This document shows, piece after piece, positions 37,408 to 47,816 of a stretch of DNA of 64,000 nucleotides; the first letter of the stretch is position 1; each line of letters begins with the position of its first letter. Below the pieces are notes generated by a model. That model saw nothing but the letters and a program-made list of their open reading frames with translations, searched no databases and was not told the DNA's origin. This stretch comes from Plasmodium relictum (taxonomy: Eukaryota; Apicomplexa; Aconoidasida; Haemosporida; Plasmodiidae): NCBI RefSeq assembly GCF_900005765.1, contig NC_041687.1, positions 372,001-436,000 of the forward strand, written 5' to 3'. A program made the translations under genes and the position numbers.

Positions 37408-40400
37408 ATGAACAAATATGCACACAAATATAATTTTAAAATGAAAAAAATGAATGAAAATAGAAATAAAAATCTAGACAACAAATTGAATCAAAATAAT
37501 CATGAAAAGGAAACGAAAAATATAGATAACAATTCAAATGAAAAACTTCATAAAAACATAGTTGATGATTACCACGGAGAGTTAAATGAAAAAAAAAAAG
37601 TTATGAATTCCAATGAAAACTTTTTTAAAAAGACTGAGGAAGAAGCAATAAAAAATTCCAATGAAAATCTAGTTAAATTAGCTAAAGAAAATGTATTAGA
37701 TAATTTAGAAGAAAACATGTATAAAAGTATAGTAGAAAATTTAAATATAAATGAAGATACTTATAAACAAATAATAAAAGTCTTTGATGAAATTTTGGAA
37801 AGAAAATCTTATAAAGATGGATCCAATGATAATACACATGAAAATTCCAGTGACAAAAGAAATGAAAATTTGCTCAAATTGGATGAATTTCTAGATAATT
37901 TTAGTGAGGTTTCTTCAAACGAAAAATCTTCCTCATCTTTTTCATTGTTTTCATCCAATTACAATGATTCTAATATATATGAAGATAAAGACAATTTAAT
38001 AAATATATATATAGGACAAATAAAGCTTTATAACTTTTTAAAGAATTCCAATTTATACGAGAATGTTTTTTGTGTATCGTATTTTTCATATGAAGATCCA
38101 ATGGAAACTTTTAGTATATTTCAAGGAATAAATTGGCTTCCCGAGCTGAAAAATAGATGTACTTTTTTAAGTTCAGTTGAATATTTACCTAAGAAAAACA
38201 TTAAAATGAGTACTTTTGATATTGGTATAAATATTAATCAATATGTGAATTTAAAAAATAGAATAAATGAATACTTGAATATTATAGATAATGGAATAAT
38301 TTATGTTTTTATTTCTATAGTGGGTGTTAATTTAAAAGAATTTGAAAAGTATTATTCAAGCAAAATTGATAAGAAATATCGAAAAGTAAATTTTAAAGAT
38401 ATTGATTCACTATACAATAAAATTGAAGACGATTCACATACAATTCATGAAGATATAAATAATAGCGAAATATTAGGTATAAGTAAAATCGACAAAAAAA
38501 AAAATGAAAGAAATAAGGAAGAAATAGTTGCAAAAGAAATAATTAAAGAAATCAATAATGAAATTGAGGAGGAAATGAGAATAATGGGAAATAAAAAAAT
38601 AATTCAAGAAAAAGATTATAAAGATTACCTTAAAATTTTAGGTTCATCTATTATTCCAATAAACATAACTGATGAAACTATTTTAAAAAAAAAAAATAGT
38701 TGGAATTTAATAAACATTAAAAAGAGTTATGATAATTATAATATATATTCCCATGATACTATTAGAAAAATTTTGAATAATTATCTAGATTCATTTAAAA
38801 TAAATAAAAAGGTAAATTTGTTTCATTTAATTAATGAATATGAACATGAATTAAAAACTATTGGTAAAATTAAATTAATAATTAACGTAAGAAATAAATC
38901 AAATATCTCTATTCCTAATATTCTAAATAATAAAACTAGTAATATAAATAGTGATTTCAGTGATGTGAAAGAAATGATAAACAGAGTTCTTAAGTATGGA
39001 AAAATAAACAAGAATAAGAGAAAAGACAGTATTTCTGATATTGATATAGATGGAAAGTATCTAAATATTAATAAAGAAATAGAGAAAGAATCAAATTATT
39101 CTTTATTAGAAAACAAAGAAAGTAATACTTATTTCAACAAATTGTTTAGTTATATAGAAAAAAACTTAAATAAAATTTATGATGAAGAGGAAGAAAATAT
39201 ATTAAGAAATAAATTATTTAAAACTATTTTTGATAAATTAGAACTGTCAAAAAAGAAAAGAGAAAATAAATTTTTATATAAGTCTAATGAAATTGCTTGC
39301 TCTCATTTAGTTATATTTGTTCATTGTATATCAAACATAACTTTAACTTTAAGTGCTCTTAACAATTTTATACATCTAAATTATTTTTATATAATAATAT
39401 ACTGGGATGAAGAAGGAAATAGTATGGAGAATATTAAGAAAATAAAACTAAGAAAAAGTAGAATATTGAAATTAAATTCCAAAAAAGATATAGAGTTGGA
39501 CTATTACTTTCTTACTCAAAAAGAGAATGATTTAAATTATAAAATGGAGAAAGAGGATAGCATAGTAAATTTAAAATTAAATTTCAACAGTTGTGTTATA
39601 TTACCATATAACTATAATGTATCTCCTCAATTAAATATTATACTATTTCATAATGATATTCCTCTTTTGGAATTAACTAAGAACATCATAATAAATGATA
39701 AAATTCCTTTTAATGAAGGTGTTAAAATTCAAAAAAAACTAAAAGTTCATGAGAATTATAAACATAAGATTTATGATTTTTTTCAAGAAAAATTTAATCC
39801 TTATATTGAATTATCTTTTTGTAAGCATCCTAAAAATAGCACTTTTTTTTCTTATATTGATTATAGACAATTTTACAAAGAAAGAATGAAATGTAGTATA
39901 GAAGACAATATTCATTCTTCTTACTCGCCTCCAAAATTTAATAAAAAAAATGTAGTTTTTTTATTTTTTGATGATTTTGAAAAGGAAAATATGATTAATG
40001 AAAACAAAGATAGTGCTTTGAACTTTTTTAAAAATGATTTTTTTTTACCAGTATTACAAAATGAAAAGAAAACATCAGAAAATTCTAGAAGAAAAGGAAA
40101 ACAAGATAAAAATAAGGAAGTGCTTGCACATATAGAAAAAAAAAGTAACTCAGAAAAAAATCATAATTTGTCTTTAATAAAAAATGACATTATTGATTTT
40201 GCAATAGCGGAAGGATCTGGTTTAAAAGGAGGGGAAATAAATAAATGGCTTTCTTTTAATGTATATACAAAAAATTATAAAAAGAAAAATATTTATTCAG
40301 GTAAATATGTTAATATAAGATTACAGATTGAACCATTCGGATTTTTGAAATCAGAATATGATATTTATCCTTACAAAAATGATGAAATAAATAAAGGAAC

Positions 40401-43400
40401 TGTAAATTGCTATAATTGCAATAAAAAACTATTGGGTTCTGAACATTTTTGTTTTAAGTTATTTAATGATATACATGAGACAGTTGATTATAAAGTAGAA
40501 GATTTAAAAAATGGAACATATCATATTTCATATAAAGTCAATAAAGTAGGAAAGAAAATTTTATACATATATTGTGAGGGTATCAATATCATAGGTTCTC
40601 CATATGAAATAAATATTTTCCATTCCCTTGCTGACTCTAAATCTTCTAAAATATTAGGTAAAGGGGCTACTAGATGTTTAGGTACTCCCATTTTAGATGT
40701 AGAAAATTTTTTTTACAACGAAAAATCAAATTTATTAGATGTAAATAATAATGAAAAAGAAAATGATATAAGTTTTAATAACAATATCCAATCAAAATTA
40801 CTTCAACAAAAAATTGATGAATTTGAAGAGATAAAACTGAAATTTGGAAACAAAATAATATTAGCTTCAGATAATAAAAAACAATTATTAAACAAAGATA
40901 ATTTAAATTATTCAAGCTATTCTCAAGATAACAAGAAAGAAGAACAAATAATTTCAAATGAAAAGAAAGAGAAAAAGGAAATAGTAAATAACAATAATGA
41001 AAAAAAAGATGAAGAAAAAAAAAATGTTCAAAATAAAATAGAAGATAAAAACAATGAAAAAAATAATGATAGTAATAACTTTCATATTATTTCGATTAAT
41101 AAAAATGAAGAAACTTTAAATTTAAATATAAATAATGAGACAAATCGAAATATTCCAAATAATGTAAATGAAGGCACTTCTTGTGAGAGAAAGAAATATG
41201 TAGATAAAAAAAATTTAATTTTTGGAAATCCAGAATATTATGATGAAATAAATGAAAACATAATTAAATTAGATAAAACTAATAATGAGAAATATAAAAG
41301 CTTTTTAAATAATATAGAAATTATTAATAATTTTATTATTGTTTTATGTGATAAAAATGGAGAAAGAATAAGTATTGGTAATGAAAATGTTAAGGTAGTA
41401 GGAAAAAAAGGAGCTCACATAAAAAACGTTATAGATAATAATGACGGTAGTTATAAAATTGAATATGTTAGTTATGTTAAGAAACAAAAAAAAAAAAAGT
41501 TTGGAGATATTAAAAAAGAAGATATATTAGACTTTTATAATGAATTTTTATTTCAGGAAAATAAATATTACGATAATTTTATAATCAAGGAATTTGAAAG
41601 AAGATTCAATGATATATCTATATGCTGTGAGATAAATGTTTATGTAAATGAAGTAGAAATATTTGGTTCTCCCCTAAAGCCAATAATTATGAATATCCAC
41701 AATATTCTGGAAATATATAATTTATATGATCAATTTACTTATTCCGGTTTATTATTAAAAAATTTCGAATACTTATTATATTCGAATAATTATCAAAGTT
41801 GTATTGATAATTTACGTGAATTTTATAAGAATATTGTAGATACAGAGGATGTTCCTTCTAAGAATGTGCCATCAAATATAGCTTACGATAATTATATTGA
41901 AAATGAAAGCTTCTTTTTTAAAATTCCCCTGAATATTTCGGACTTAAAGAAAGGAGCTTTTATTGAGAATAATTTACCTTTACATAAATTATCATGGAAA
42001 AATATTAAGAAATGTAAAGTGTTCTGTAAAAATAATTTAAATGAAGAAAAAAATGTGTTAGCACAAGAAAATAGTTTGAGTAATAATACTTTCATAAATA
42101 GGAACAAAACAGGAGATTTAAAATTAACATATGAAAAAAATATATCAAATAAATATGAAGATGATATAATATATGAGGTAAGAAAAAACTTGTATGATTA
42201 TAAAAATGCTAAATTAATACCTAATGATATAAATGAAGAAAATTCAGATTTTATAAATAAATGGTTGTACATGTATACTCATAGAGAAAAACTTTCTAAT
42301 TTAAATAAGAAATATGATTTAAGCATGAATTTAGCATATTCATTGAGTAATATTATTTTACATCATTTAATTTATTTGAAAAAGTATAAATATTTTGTTA
42401 ATTTTAAACAATACGAAAACGATTTATTACAAAATAACATATTAACTCAATTCAAAAAAATATTAGAAAATGAATACAGTAAAATGTTTGCTTATCAAAC
42501 AAATAATATTATAAAATATTGCAATAAGGTTGGTAATGCAAAATTCAGTAGTTTAGAAGAGTTAATAAAAGTATATAAAAGCATAGCTTATGAATTAAGA
42601 AAATTAAAAAAGGATGATTTAGCTAATGATTTTGATAAATGTTGTGAGAATATGTGTGAAGAATTATATTTGGGAAACATTGAATCAAATTTAAAGCAAA
42701 AAGAAGCCTTATTGGATAAATACGAGAAAATCATGAATGAAAAAATGGAGAAGCTGGATAAAATAAAAAACTCTTTAAAAAAATATGAAGACAAAAAAGT
42801 GGATTTAGAAAAAATTTCAAAATTATGTGTAGTTAAAACGAATAAAGAAGTTCAAACTAATGACTATTTATCTTACAAAACTGGATTTTTGGGTTCATTA
42901 ATAGAATCTAGAAAGAAAATCAATGATGATAATACCAACAATAAAAAAATTTTAAATTTAGTTAAAAAAAGTTGGAAGAATTCTTCTACATATGATATTT
43001 ACACGACTGTTCTAAACACTGTAAAAAATTGTCCTAGATTAAAAATAGCTTTAGAGGAAACTTTTAATTATTATAGTTGTAGCCTTAAAAAAAATAACAA
43101 AATGAAGGATCTTGAATTTAAAAAAATGCAAGAAATAAAAAATTTAGATAATTTAGATAACCTAAAAAAAGTTGAATTACAAGAAGAAAATTTTCTATCT
43201 TATAATGATTTGAACGATTCTTATTTAACTTATAATGCTTATTTTTCTCTTTTAAATGATTTAAAGTGTAATGAATATTTTATAAATGATTCAGATAATG
43301 TTATATGGTTATTTGAAAAGTTTTCAATAGAACATAGTTCTTTTAAAAATTTATATAATCCATTTGGTTTACTAAGAGTTATTCCTAAATATTTATTTAT

Positions 43401-44304
43401 AGCATTTATAAGAGAATTATCTTATTTAAATTTATTATATGTTTTAGCACAATATGTTGTTGAAAATAATGAAAATTATAAATTATACCTAACAGTAAAT
43501 CACCCTTCTAGGCTTTCATCATTTTATCATTTCATTAAATATCATTTCAGTGACTTTTATGATAAATTAAGTAATATGGATAACTTTCAAAATTTTAAGC
43601 AAAACTTAATAGAACCAAATGAGGAAGAAGAAACAACTAAAAATAATACATTTGCTTATAATCAAATAAACTTATTAGAACTAGAAAATTATTTTAATAA
43701 TGAATTACCTATAATTGTTAAACATAAAAATTTTTCCAAAACCTTTCCTTTGCTTTTTGACTACTATTCTAAATTATCTATGAATCAGAATAAAACAAAT
43801 AGTGAAAATGAAATAAATAATAAAAAAAAACCAAAGCAAATCTTAAAAGAGAAAACAAAAAAAGACATACACAAAGAAAAAGAAGAGAAAGAAGAAGCAA
43901 ATATAGAAATAGAAAAAGGAGTAGAAACAGAATCATATCCAAATTCTATTGATAAAAAGTATGTATCTGTTAGTATTTTTATAAAATTTTTAAGGGAGTT
44001 TGGTATAATACCTCACTTTTTTGATAATAATGTAGTTAAACAAATATTAAACACCTCTATGAAAAATAAAAAGAAATTAGATTATGATGATTTTTCTTAT
44101 GCAATTATTTTGTCTATTTGTGAATGTGTTAAAAAAAACATTATGACTCAATACAATATGTTAAAAACAAGTAATAATAAAAATTCAAAAATTCAAGCAG
44201 AGAAAATTTTAAATTATAATTATGTAGCAAATGAGGTAAAAGAATTAATATATCTTTTCGGTTTTTCAGATATTCACATTGTTAAATCGAAAATAAATAT
44301 TTGA
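37408..44304 (+). CDS. Large protein with two filamin-type Ig repeats (2298 aa)
   Basis: Single uninterrupted exon of 6.9 kb. Two regions look like filamin/ABP280 Ig repeats. The first (about 950-1071) has KNGTYHISYKVNKVGKKILY and ends INIIGSPYEINIF. The second (about 1306-1431) starts IIVLCDKNGERI, has NNDGSYKIEY and ends EIFGSPLKPI. The signature D/N-G-S/T-Y plus G-S-P-hydrophobic pair, about 35-100 residues apart, is typical of the family. Between them is a Lys/Asn/Glu-rich linker (about 1095-1290). A coiled-coil segment lies near 1755-1810 (KYEKIMNEKMEKLDKIKNSL). The C-terminus (about 2186-2245) has helix-loop-helix sequence SVSIFIKFLREFGIIPHFFD then KKLDYDDFSYAII, resembling divergent EF-hand segments of flagellar proteins. 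No actin-binding CH domain and no signal or membrane segment is visible. The role is unknown; a structural or axonemal one is a guess. Confidence 0.75.
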   Translation: MNKYAHKYNFKMKKMNENRNKNLDNKLNQNNHEKETKNIDNNSNEKLHKNIVDDYHGELNEKKKVMNSNENFFKKTEEEAIKNSNENLVKLAKENVLDNLEENMYKSIVENLNINEDTYKQIIKVFDEILERKSYKDGSNDNTHENSSDKRNENLLKLDEFLDNFSEVSSNEKSSSSFSLFSSNYNDSNIYEDKDNLINIYIGQIKLYNFLKNSNLYENVFCVSYFSYEDPMETFSIFQGINWLPELKNRCTFLSSVEYLPKKNIKMSTFDIGININQYVNLKNRINEYLNIIDNGIIYVFISIVGVNLKEFEKYYSSKIDKKYRKVNFKDIDSLYNKIEDDSHTIHEDINNSEILGISKIDKKKNERNKEEIVAKEIIKEINNEIEEEMRIMGNKKIIQEKDYKDYLKILGSSIIPINITDETILKKKNSWNLINIKKSYDNYNIYSHDTIRKILNNYLDSFKINKKVNLFHLINEYEHELKTIGKIKLIINVRNKSNISIPNILNNKTSNINSDFSDVKEMINRVLKYGKINKNKRKDSISDIDIDGKYLNINKEIEKESNYSLLENKESNTYFNKLFSYIEKNLNKIYDEEEENILRNKLFKTIFDKLELSKKKRENKFLYKSNEIACSHLVIFVHCISNITLTLSALNNFIHLNYFYIIIYWDEEGNSMENIKKIKLRKSRILKLNSKKDIELDYYFLTQKENDLNYKMEKEDSIVNLKLNFNSCVILPYNYNVSPQLNIILFHNDIPLLELTKNIIINDKIPFNEGVKIQKKLKVHENYKHKIYDFFQEKFNPYIELSFCKHPKNSTFFSYIDYRQFYKERMKCSIEDNIHSSYSPPKFNKKNVVFLFFDDFEKENMINENKDSALNFFKNDFFLPVLQNEKKTSENSRRKGKQDKNKEVLAHIEKKSNSEKNHNLSLIKNDIIDFAIAEGSGLKGGEINKWLSFNVYTKNYKKKNIYSGKYVNIRLQIEPFGFLKSEYDIYPYKNDEINKGTVNCYNCNKKLLGSEHFCFKLFNDIHETVDYKVEDLKNGTYHISYKVNKVGKKILYIYCEGINIIGSPYEINIFHSLADSKSSKILGKGATRCLGTPILDVENFFYNEKSNLLDVNNNEKENDISFNNNIQSKLLQQKIDEFEEIKLKFGNKIILASDNKKQLLNKDNLNYSSYSQDNKKEEQIISNEKKEKKEIVNNNNEKKDEEKKNVQNKIEDKNNEKNNDSNNFHIISINKNEETLNLNINNETNRNIPNNVNEGTSCERKKYVDKKNLIFGNPEYYDEINENIIKLDKTNNEKYKSFLNNIEIINNFIIVLCDKNGERISIGNENVKVVGKKGAHIKNVIDNNDGSYKIEYVSYVKKQKKKKFGDIKKEDILDFYNEFLFQENKYYDNFIIKEFERRFNDISICCEINVYVNEVEIFGSPLKPIIMNIHNILEIYNLYDQFTYSGLLLKNFEYLLYSNNYQSCIDNLREFYKNIVDTEDVPSKNVPSNIAYDNYIENESFFFKIPLNISDLKKGAFIENNLPLHKLSWKNIKKCKVFCKNNLNEEKNVLAQENSLSNNTFINRNKTGDLKLTYEKNISNKYEDDIIYEVRKNLYDYKNAKLIPNDINEENSDFINKWLYMYTHREKLSNLNKKYDLSMNLAYSLSNIILHHLIYLKKYKYFVNFKQYENDLLQNNILTQFKKILENEYSKMFAYQTNNIIKYCNKVGNAKFSSLEELIKVYKSIAYELRKLKKDDLANDFDKCCENMCEELYLGNIESNLKQKEALLDKYEKIMNEKMEKLDKIKNSLKKYEDKKVDLEKISKLCVVKTNKEVQTNDYLSYKTGFLGSLIESRKKINDDNTNNKKILNLVKKSWKNSSTYDIYTTVLNTVKNCPRLKIALEETFNYYSCSLKKNNKMKDLEFKKMQEIKNLDNLDNLKKVELQEENFLSYNDLNDSYLTYNAYFSLLNDLKCNEYFINDSDNVIWLFEKFSIEHSSFKNLYNPFGLLRVIPKYLFIAFIRELSYLNLLYVLAQYVVENNENYKLYLTVNHPSRLSSFYHFIKYHFSDFYDKLSNMDNFQNFKQNLIEPNEEEETTKNNTFAYNQINLLELENYFNNELPIIVKHKNFSKTFPLLFDYYSKLSMNQNKTNSENEINNKKKPKQILKEKTKKDIHKEKEEKEEANIEIEKGVETESYPNSIDKKYVSVSIFIKFLREFGIIPHFFDNNVVKQILNTSMKNKKKLDYDDFSYAIILSICECVKKNIMTQYNMLKTSNNKNSKIQAEKILNYNYVANEVKELIYLFGFSDIHIVKSKINI

Positions 44305-44839
44305 AATATTAGTAATTTTAATTTTTTCTTTTTTTTTTCTTTTTTGTTATTATTATTTATTATTATATTTCACATTATTAAATTTTTTCAAAAAAATATT
44401 TATGTATATTTTTAATTGTTCATATAATAAAACTTTGTATTTTTATTTTTATTTTATTTATTTTTTTTATTATGACTGTAGTTTTTTTAAAATATTAAAA
44501 AAAAATTTTATTTTCTAATAATTTTTTTTTTTGTGTATTTGCTTTTTCAAATATAAATTCATAATTTTTTCTATTTCATTTTTTTTTTATGTATATGTCC
44601 ACGCATTGATTTGTTTTTTAAAGTTTTTTTTTTTTTTGTTATATTTTTTCTTTTATTTTTTTCTCTTTATTTTTTTAATATTATAATATTAAGTGAAATA
44701 AAAATATAATCTTTCTTTTTTATTGTTTTATTTTATTAAAATACTTAGCATTAATGATAAAATAACGAAAAAAAATAAGAAATTTCATTATAAAAAAAAA
44801 ATAAAGTAAAATAAAAATACATTTATTTCTTGAAAAATA
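44305..44839. other. Intergenic region, T-rich
   Basis: 535 bp, strongly T-rich just after the filamin-repeat gene and A-rich just before the next start codon. This asymmetry is common in Plasmodium spacers. No feature was identified. Confidence 0.6.
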
Positions 44840-45532
44840 ATGGGTGTTGTAAAAATTTCAATTGAAAAAAATGAAGTAAGATTTCTAAACACTTTCAATG
44901 ATTTATTTTCCTCTTTATTCAATGTTCCTATTTTTAACAAATATAATTTTCCTAAATATCAAACAAATTATCATATTTTAAAAAAAAATTCAAATAATAT
45001 TTTTATAAATCGAACAAATGAATATTTAAAAAAAATAATTGAGTCTATAACTATCATATTTTGGAAAGGAAGGAAGTGGAAAGGTATACAATGAAAAGAT
45101 AAAATAAAAGAAATACATGGAAATAAGAAAAAGAAAAAAAAAAAAAAAGAATAAAACAAATGATTTGATTTAATATGTACCAATATTTTTAAAATTCTTG
45201 ATAAAAAAAAAAATTGGTTAGGTACTTATTGGCCAAGTAAATGGAAGTGGTATCATAGACACGGTTATTGGGCAACTAGAAAAAAACTTCTCGATTTTGA
45301 TAAATATAGACCTTATAGGCAAGAAAAAAAAAAAAATAAAAAGATAGAGAAAAAATAAAAATATAATAAAGATTATATATTTAAGGTTCATTTTTTAATT
45401 AGTGTCTTATTTTTAATTTTTTTTTTTTTTTATAGATATCATGAAGTTAAAGGATACGGTAAACCTAAATTGAAATTCTGGCAAGATTATTCTTATTATA
45501 GACCTTTAAAACAAACAACAAAATTTTGGTAA
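44840..45532 (+). CDS. Small Trp/Tyr-rich basic protein with an apparent GC-AG intron (145 aa)
   Basis: Three exons: 44840-45083, 45222-45318 and 45436-45532; 145 residues. Exon 1 to 2 uses donor GTATAC and acceptor TTAG. Exon 2 to 3 uses GC at 45319-45320 (TATAG then GCAAGA) and acceptor TATAG; joining there gives KYRPYRYHEVKGYGKPKLKF. The C-terminal 65 residues are rich in Trp, Tyr, Lys and Pro (YWPSKWKWYHRHGYWATRKK; PKLKFWQDYSYYRPLKQTTK). This composition is unlike anything else in the window and clearly coding. I do not recognise the family; a mitochondrial ribosomal or membrane-complex subunit would fit the small, basic, aromatic character, but no motif proves it. If exon 2 read on instead, the protein would end in a Lys-rich tail at 45357 and exon 3 would be left unexplained. 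Confidence 0.7.
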
Positions 45533-45865
45533 AATTTTTTTTTTAGAAACAAATTATTTTTAATAAAAAAATTTTATTAAAATTAATGAGAAAAAAAAAA
45601 AAAAAAAATTTAAAATTCCAAATTTTTTATAAAAAAAAATAATATCCTGTATAATTATATTTTAAAAAAGAAAAAGATATATTTTTTTTTTATAAAAAAC
45701 TATAAAACAATTTTTAAAAAATAAAAAATTTGATTCAATAAATTTATATTGTATATTCTTCTTGAACTAAAAAATAAGCAAAGTATATATGTATAAATAA
45801 AAAAGTGGAAATTATATTTTGTAAATAAAAAAAAATTATGGGAATTTTATTTAATCTTATTTTAT
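45533..45865. other. Convergent intergenic region, 333 bp
   Basis: Poly-A and poly-T tracts between two gene 3' ends. Nothing else was seen. Confidence 0.6.
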
Positions 45866-47816
45866 TTAACTTGTTGTATATCCATTTATTAGACTAGAAG
45901 GAGATGCCCCTTCTCTTAATCTTAAAATATTTCTGTCAGCATTTCTAATTCTAGATTGCCTTGGCATTATAACTAAAAAGAAAAAAAAAAAAATAAATAA
46001 AATATTTTTTTATGACTTGAATGGATGAAATATTTTCTATACTTATATTTTTATAAGGAATTTTATTTTATAATTTTTTTTTTTTTGGTATTTTTTGTTT
46101 TTTATTTTTCTTACCATTTACATGACCATAAGATCCTGTTTTTACATCAGCTAAATCAGATACTACAGGAAGATCAGTTAATAAAGTTAAAATTGATCCA
46201 GATAACCATCTATTTCTGTTGTAAAAAAAAAAAATAATAATAATTAATTATTTTACTCTCAAATATTTCATACATATATTTTTATTTTTCGTTTTTTACC
46301 TATCTGATGTTGTTTCTCTTTGTAACAATATTAATGTTGCCTATAATACCCAAAAAAAAGAAAAAAAATGAGAAAAAAAAAATTCTTAATTAAAAACAAA
46401 AGCTCCTTCTACCATTGGTGTTCCTAATGTTTTCCTATAAAATAAAACACAATTTTTTTTAATATAAACACATATGTGCATATAAGTAATATATTTATAT
46501 AACATTAGTTGCCTATTTTCAACTGCAGATGCCAATGATTTAAGTCTTGACAAAGCTCTGATGGCTAATCTGAAAATACAATGAAAATATATTTAAAATG
46601 TTATAAAATACATCTATATAGCTTTTAAAAGTTGCAAGTTTATTCTATTTTATATTCACCTCCCTCCGGCTAATGTTCTTGCTGTTAAAGACGTTATGTC
46701 ATTTGCTAAAAAAAATTAGGGAAAACATATTAATATTTTAAAAAAATAATATATATAAATTTTTTTTATTAACCATTTTCATAAACCTCTTTTATCTCTT
46801 CAAGTGCTGTATGGATATTAAAAATATATGAATATGAACAATTTTAATTTAAAATATATATTAATAAAATTTCATATTCAGTTTAGATTTCTATTTTTTT
46901 TTTTACCTTCAATTATACATAGTATCTGCTCCTTCAAATGCTTAATTTGTTTACATAAATTCACGTCTGGTAAATTCTCTACACCTTTAATAATTAAATT
47001 TATATGGAAATACTTTTAATAGCACTTTTTCTTTGTAAGTATTATTAGCTATATATATATATATTTCATCTCTATAATAATTTGTTTTATATGTGGTTTT
47101 ATTTATTTAATGAGTTTTTTAACCTAATGATTCTAAAGTATTTTTACTGTTATTTGATAATTTTATCATATCTACTAGCCAAGGGGGGAAATCCTAGATG
47201 AGAATGCAATAAAAAAATAAAAAATAAATTCTTTCTTTTACAATTCAAGATATATAATTATTATTTAAAAAAAAAAAAAAATTAAAATGAAAAATAATTT
47301 TAAAATTTTACATAATTTAATTGCTCCTCTATAGAATAATTATCATATTCTTCTCCAGGTAAATTATTTTTATTCTGTATGTAAAAAAAAAAATTTATAG
47401 AAAAATATTATATTTTCAAAGAATTATGTATATTATTAACTAATTATTTACTATCGCATCTTTTAGTTTCATTGCATCTTCATTCATTTCATTTTGCAAA
47501 TAATTATTAATTTCCTCATTTTCTAAATTATATTTGTATTTTCTTAATCCAATATTCAATTTTTTATCTAAAGGTAAATCTAGTGGACCTACAAAACAAG
47601 AAAATATAATTTTTTATTTTTATTTACCAAATTCATTTTTTTTTGTTATATTGTTTTTTTTTTTTTTTTTTAATACATACCATTAGGTAAATTGACTTTT
47701 TCATCTAATGGTGGCACGCCCTTATTTATGCTAGAACATATATAATTTTTAAATAAATAGAATTGAATTAAAAAATAATAGACAAAAAACTTTATAGTTT
47801 TAATTGGAAGAATCAT
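45866..47816 (-). CDS. Secreted or organellar protein of unknown function, 12 short exons (299 aa)
   Basis: Exons in coding order: 47681-47816, 47452-47588, 47312-47374, 47124-47193, 46907-46984, 46774-46806, 46660-46705, 46504-46569, 46413-46434, 46300-46340, 46115-46215 and 45866-45972. They sum to 900 nt with every intron GT/AG and the frame kept. The start was placed at MILPIKTIKFFVYYFLIQFY because it gives a signal peptide; an upstream in-frame ATG at 47894 would add 26 residues. After the signal the protein is helical, with GPLDLPLDKKLNIGLRKYKY, TARTLAGGRLAIRALSRLKS, LLQRETTSDRNRWLSGSILT and a basic tail NVIMPRQSRIRNADRN. The helices resemble an armadillo-like solenoid, but I cannot name a family. 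The signal peptide points to the secretory route (apicoplast, apical organelle or vacuole). Exons of 22, 33, 41 and 46 nt make it easy to mis-annotate. Confidence 0.75.
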
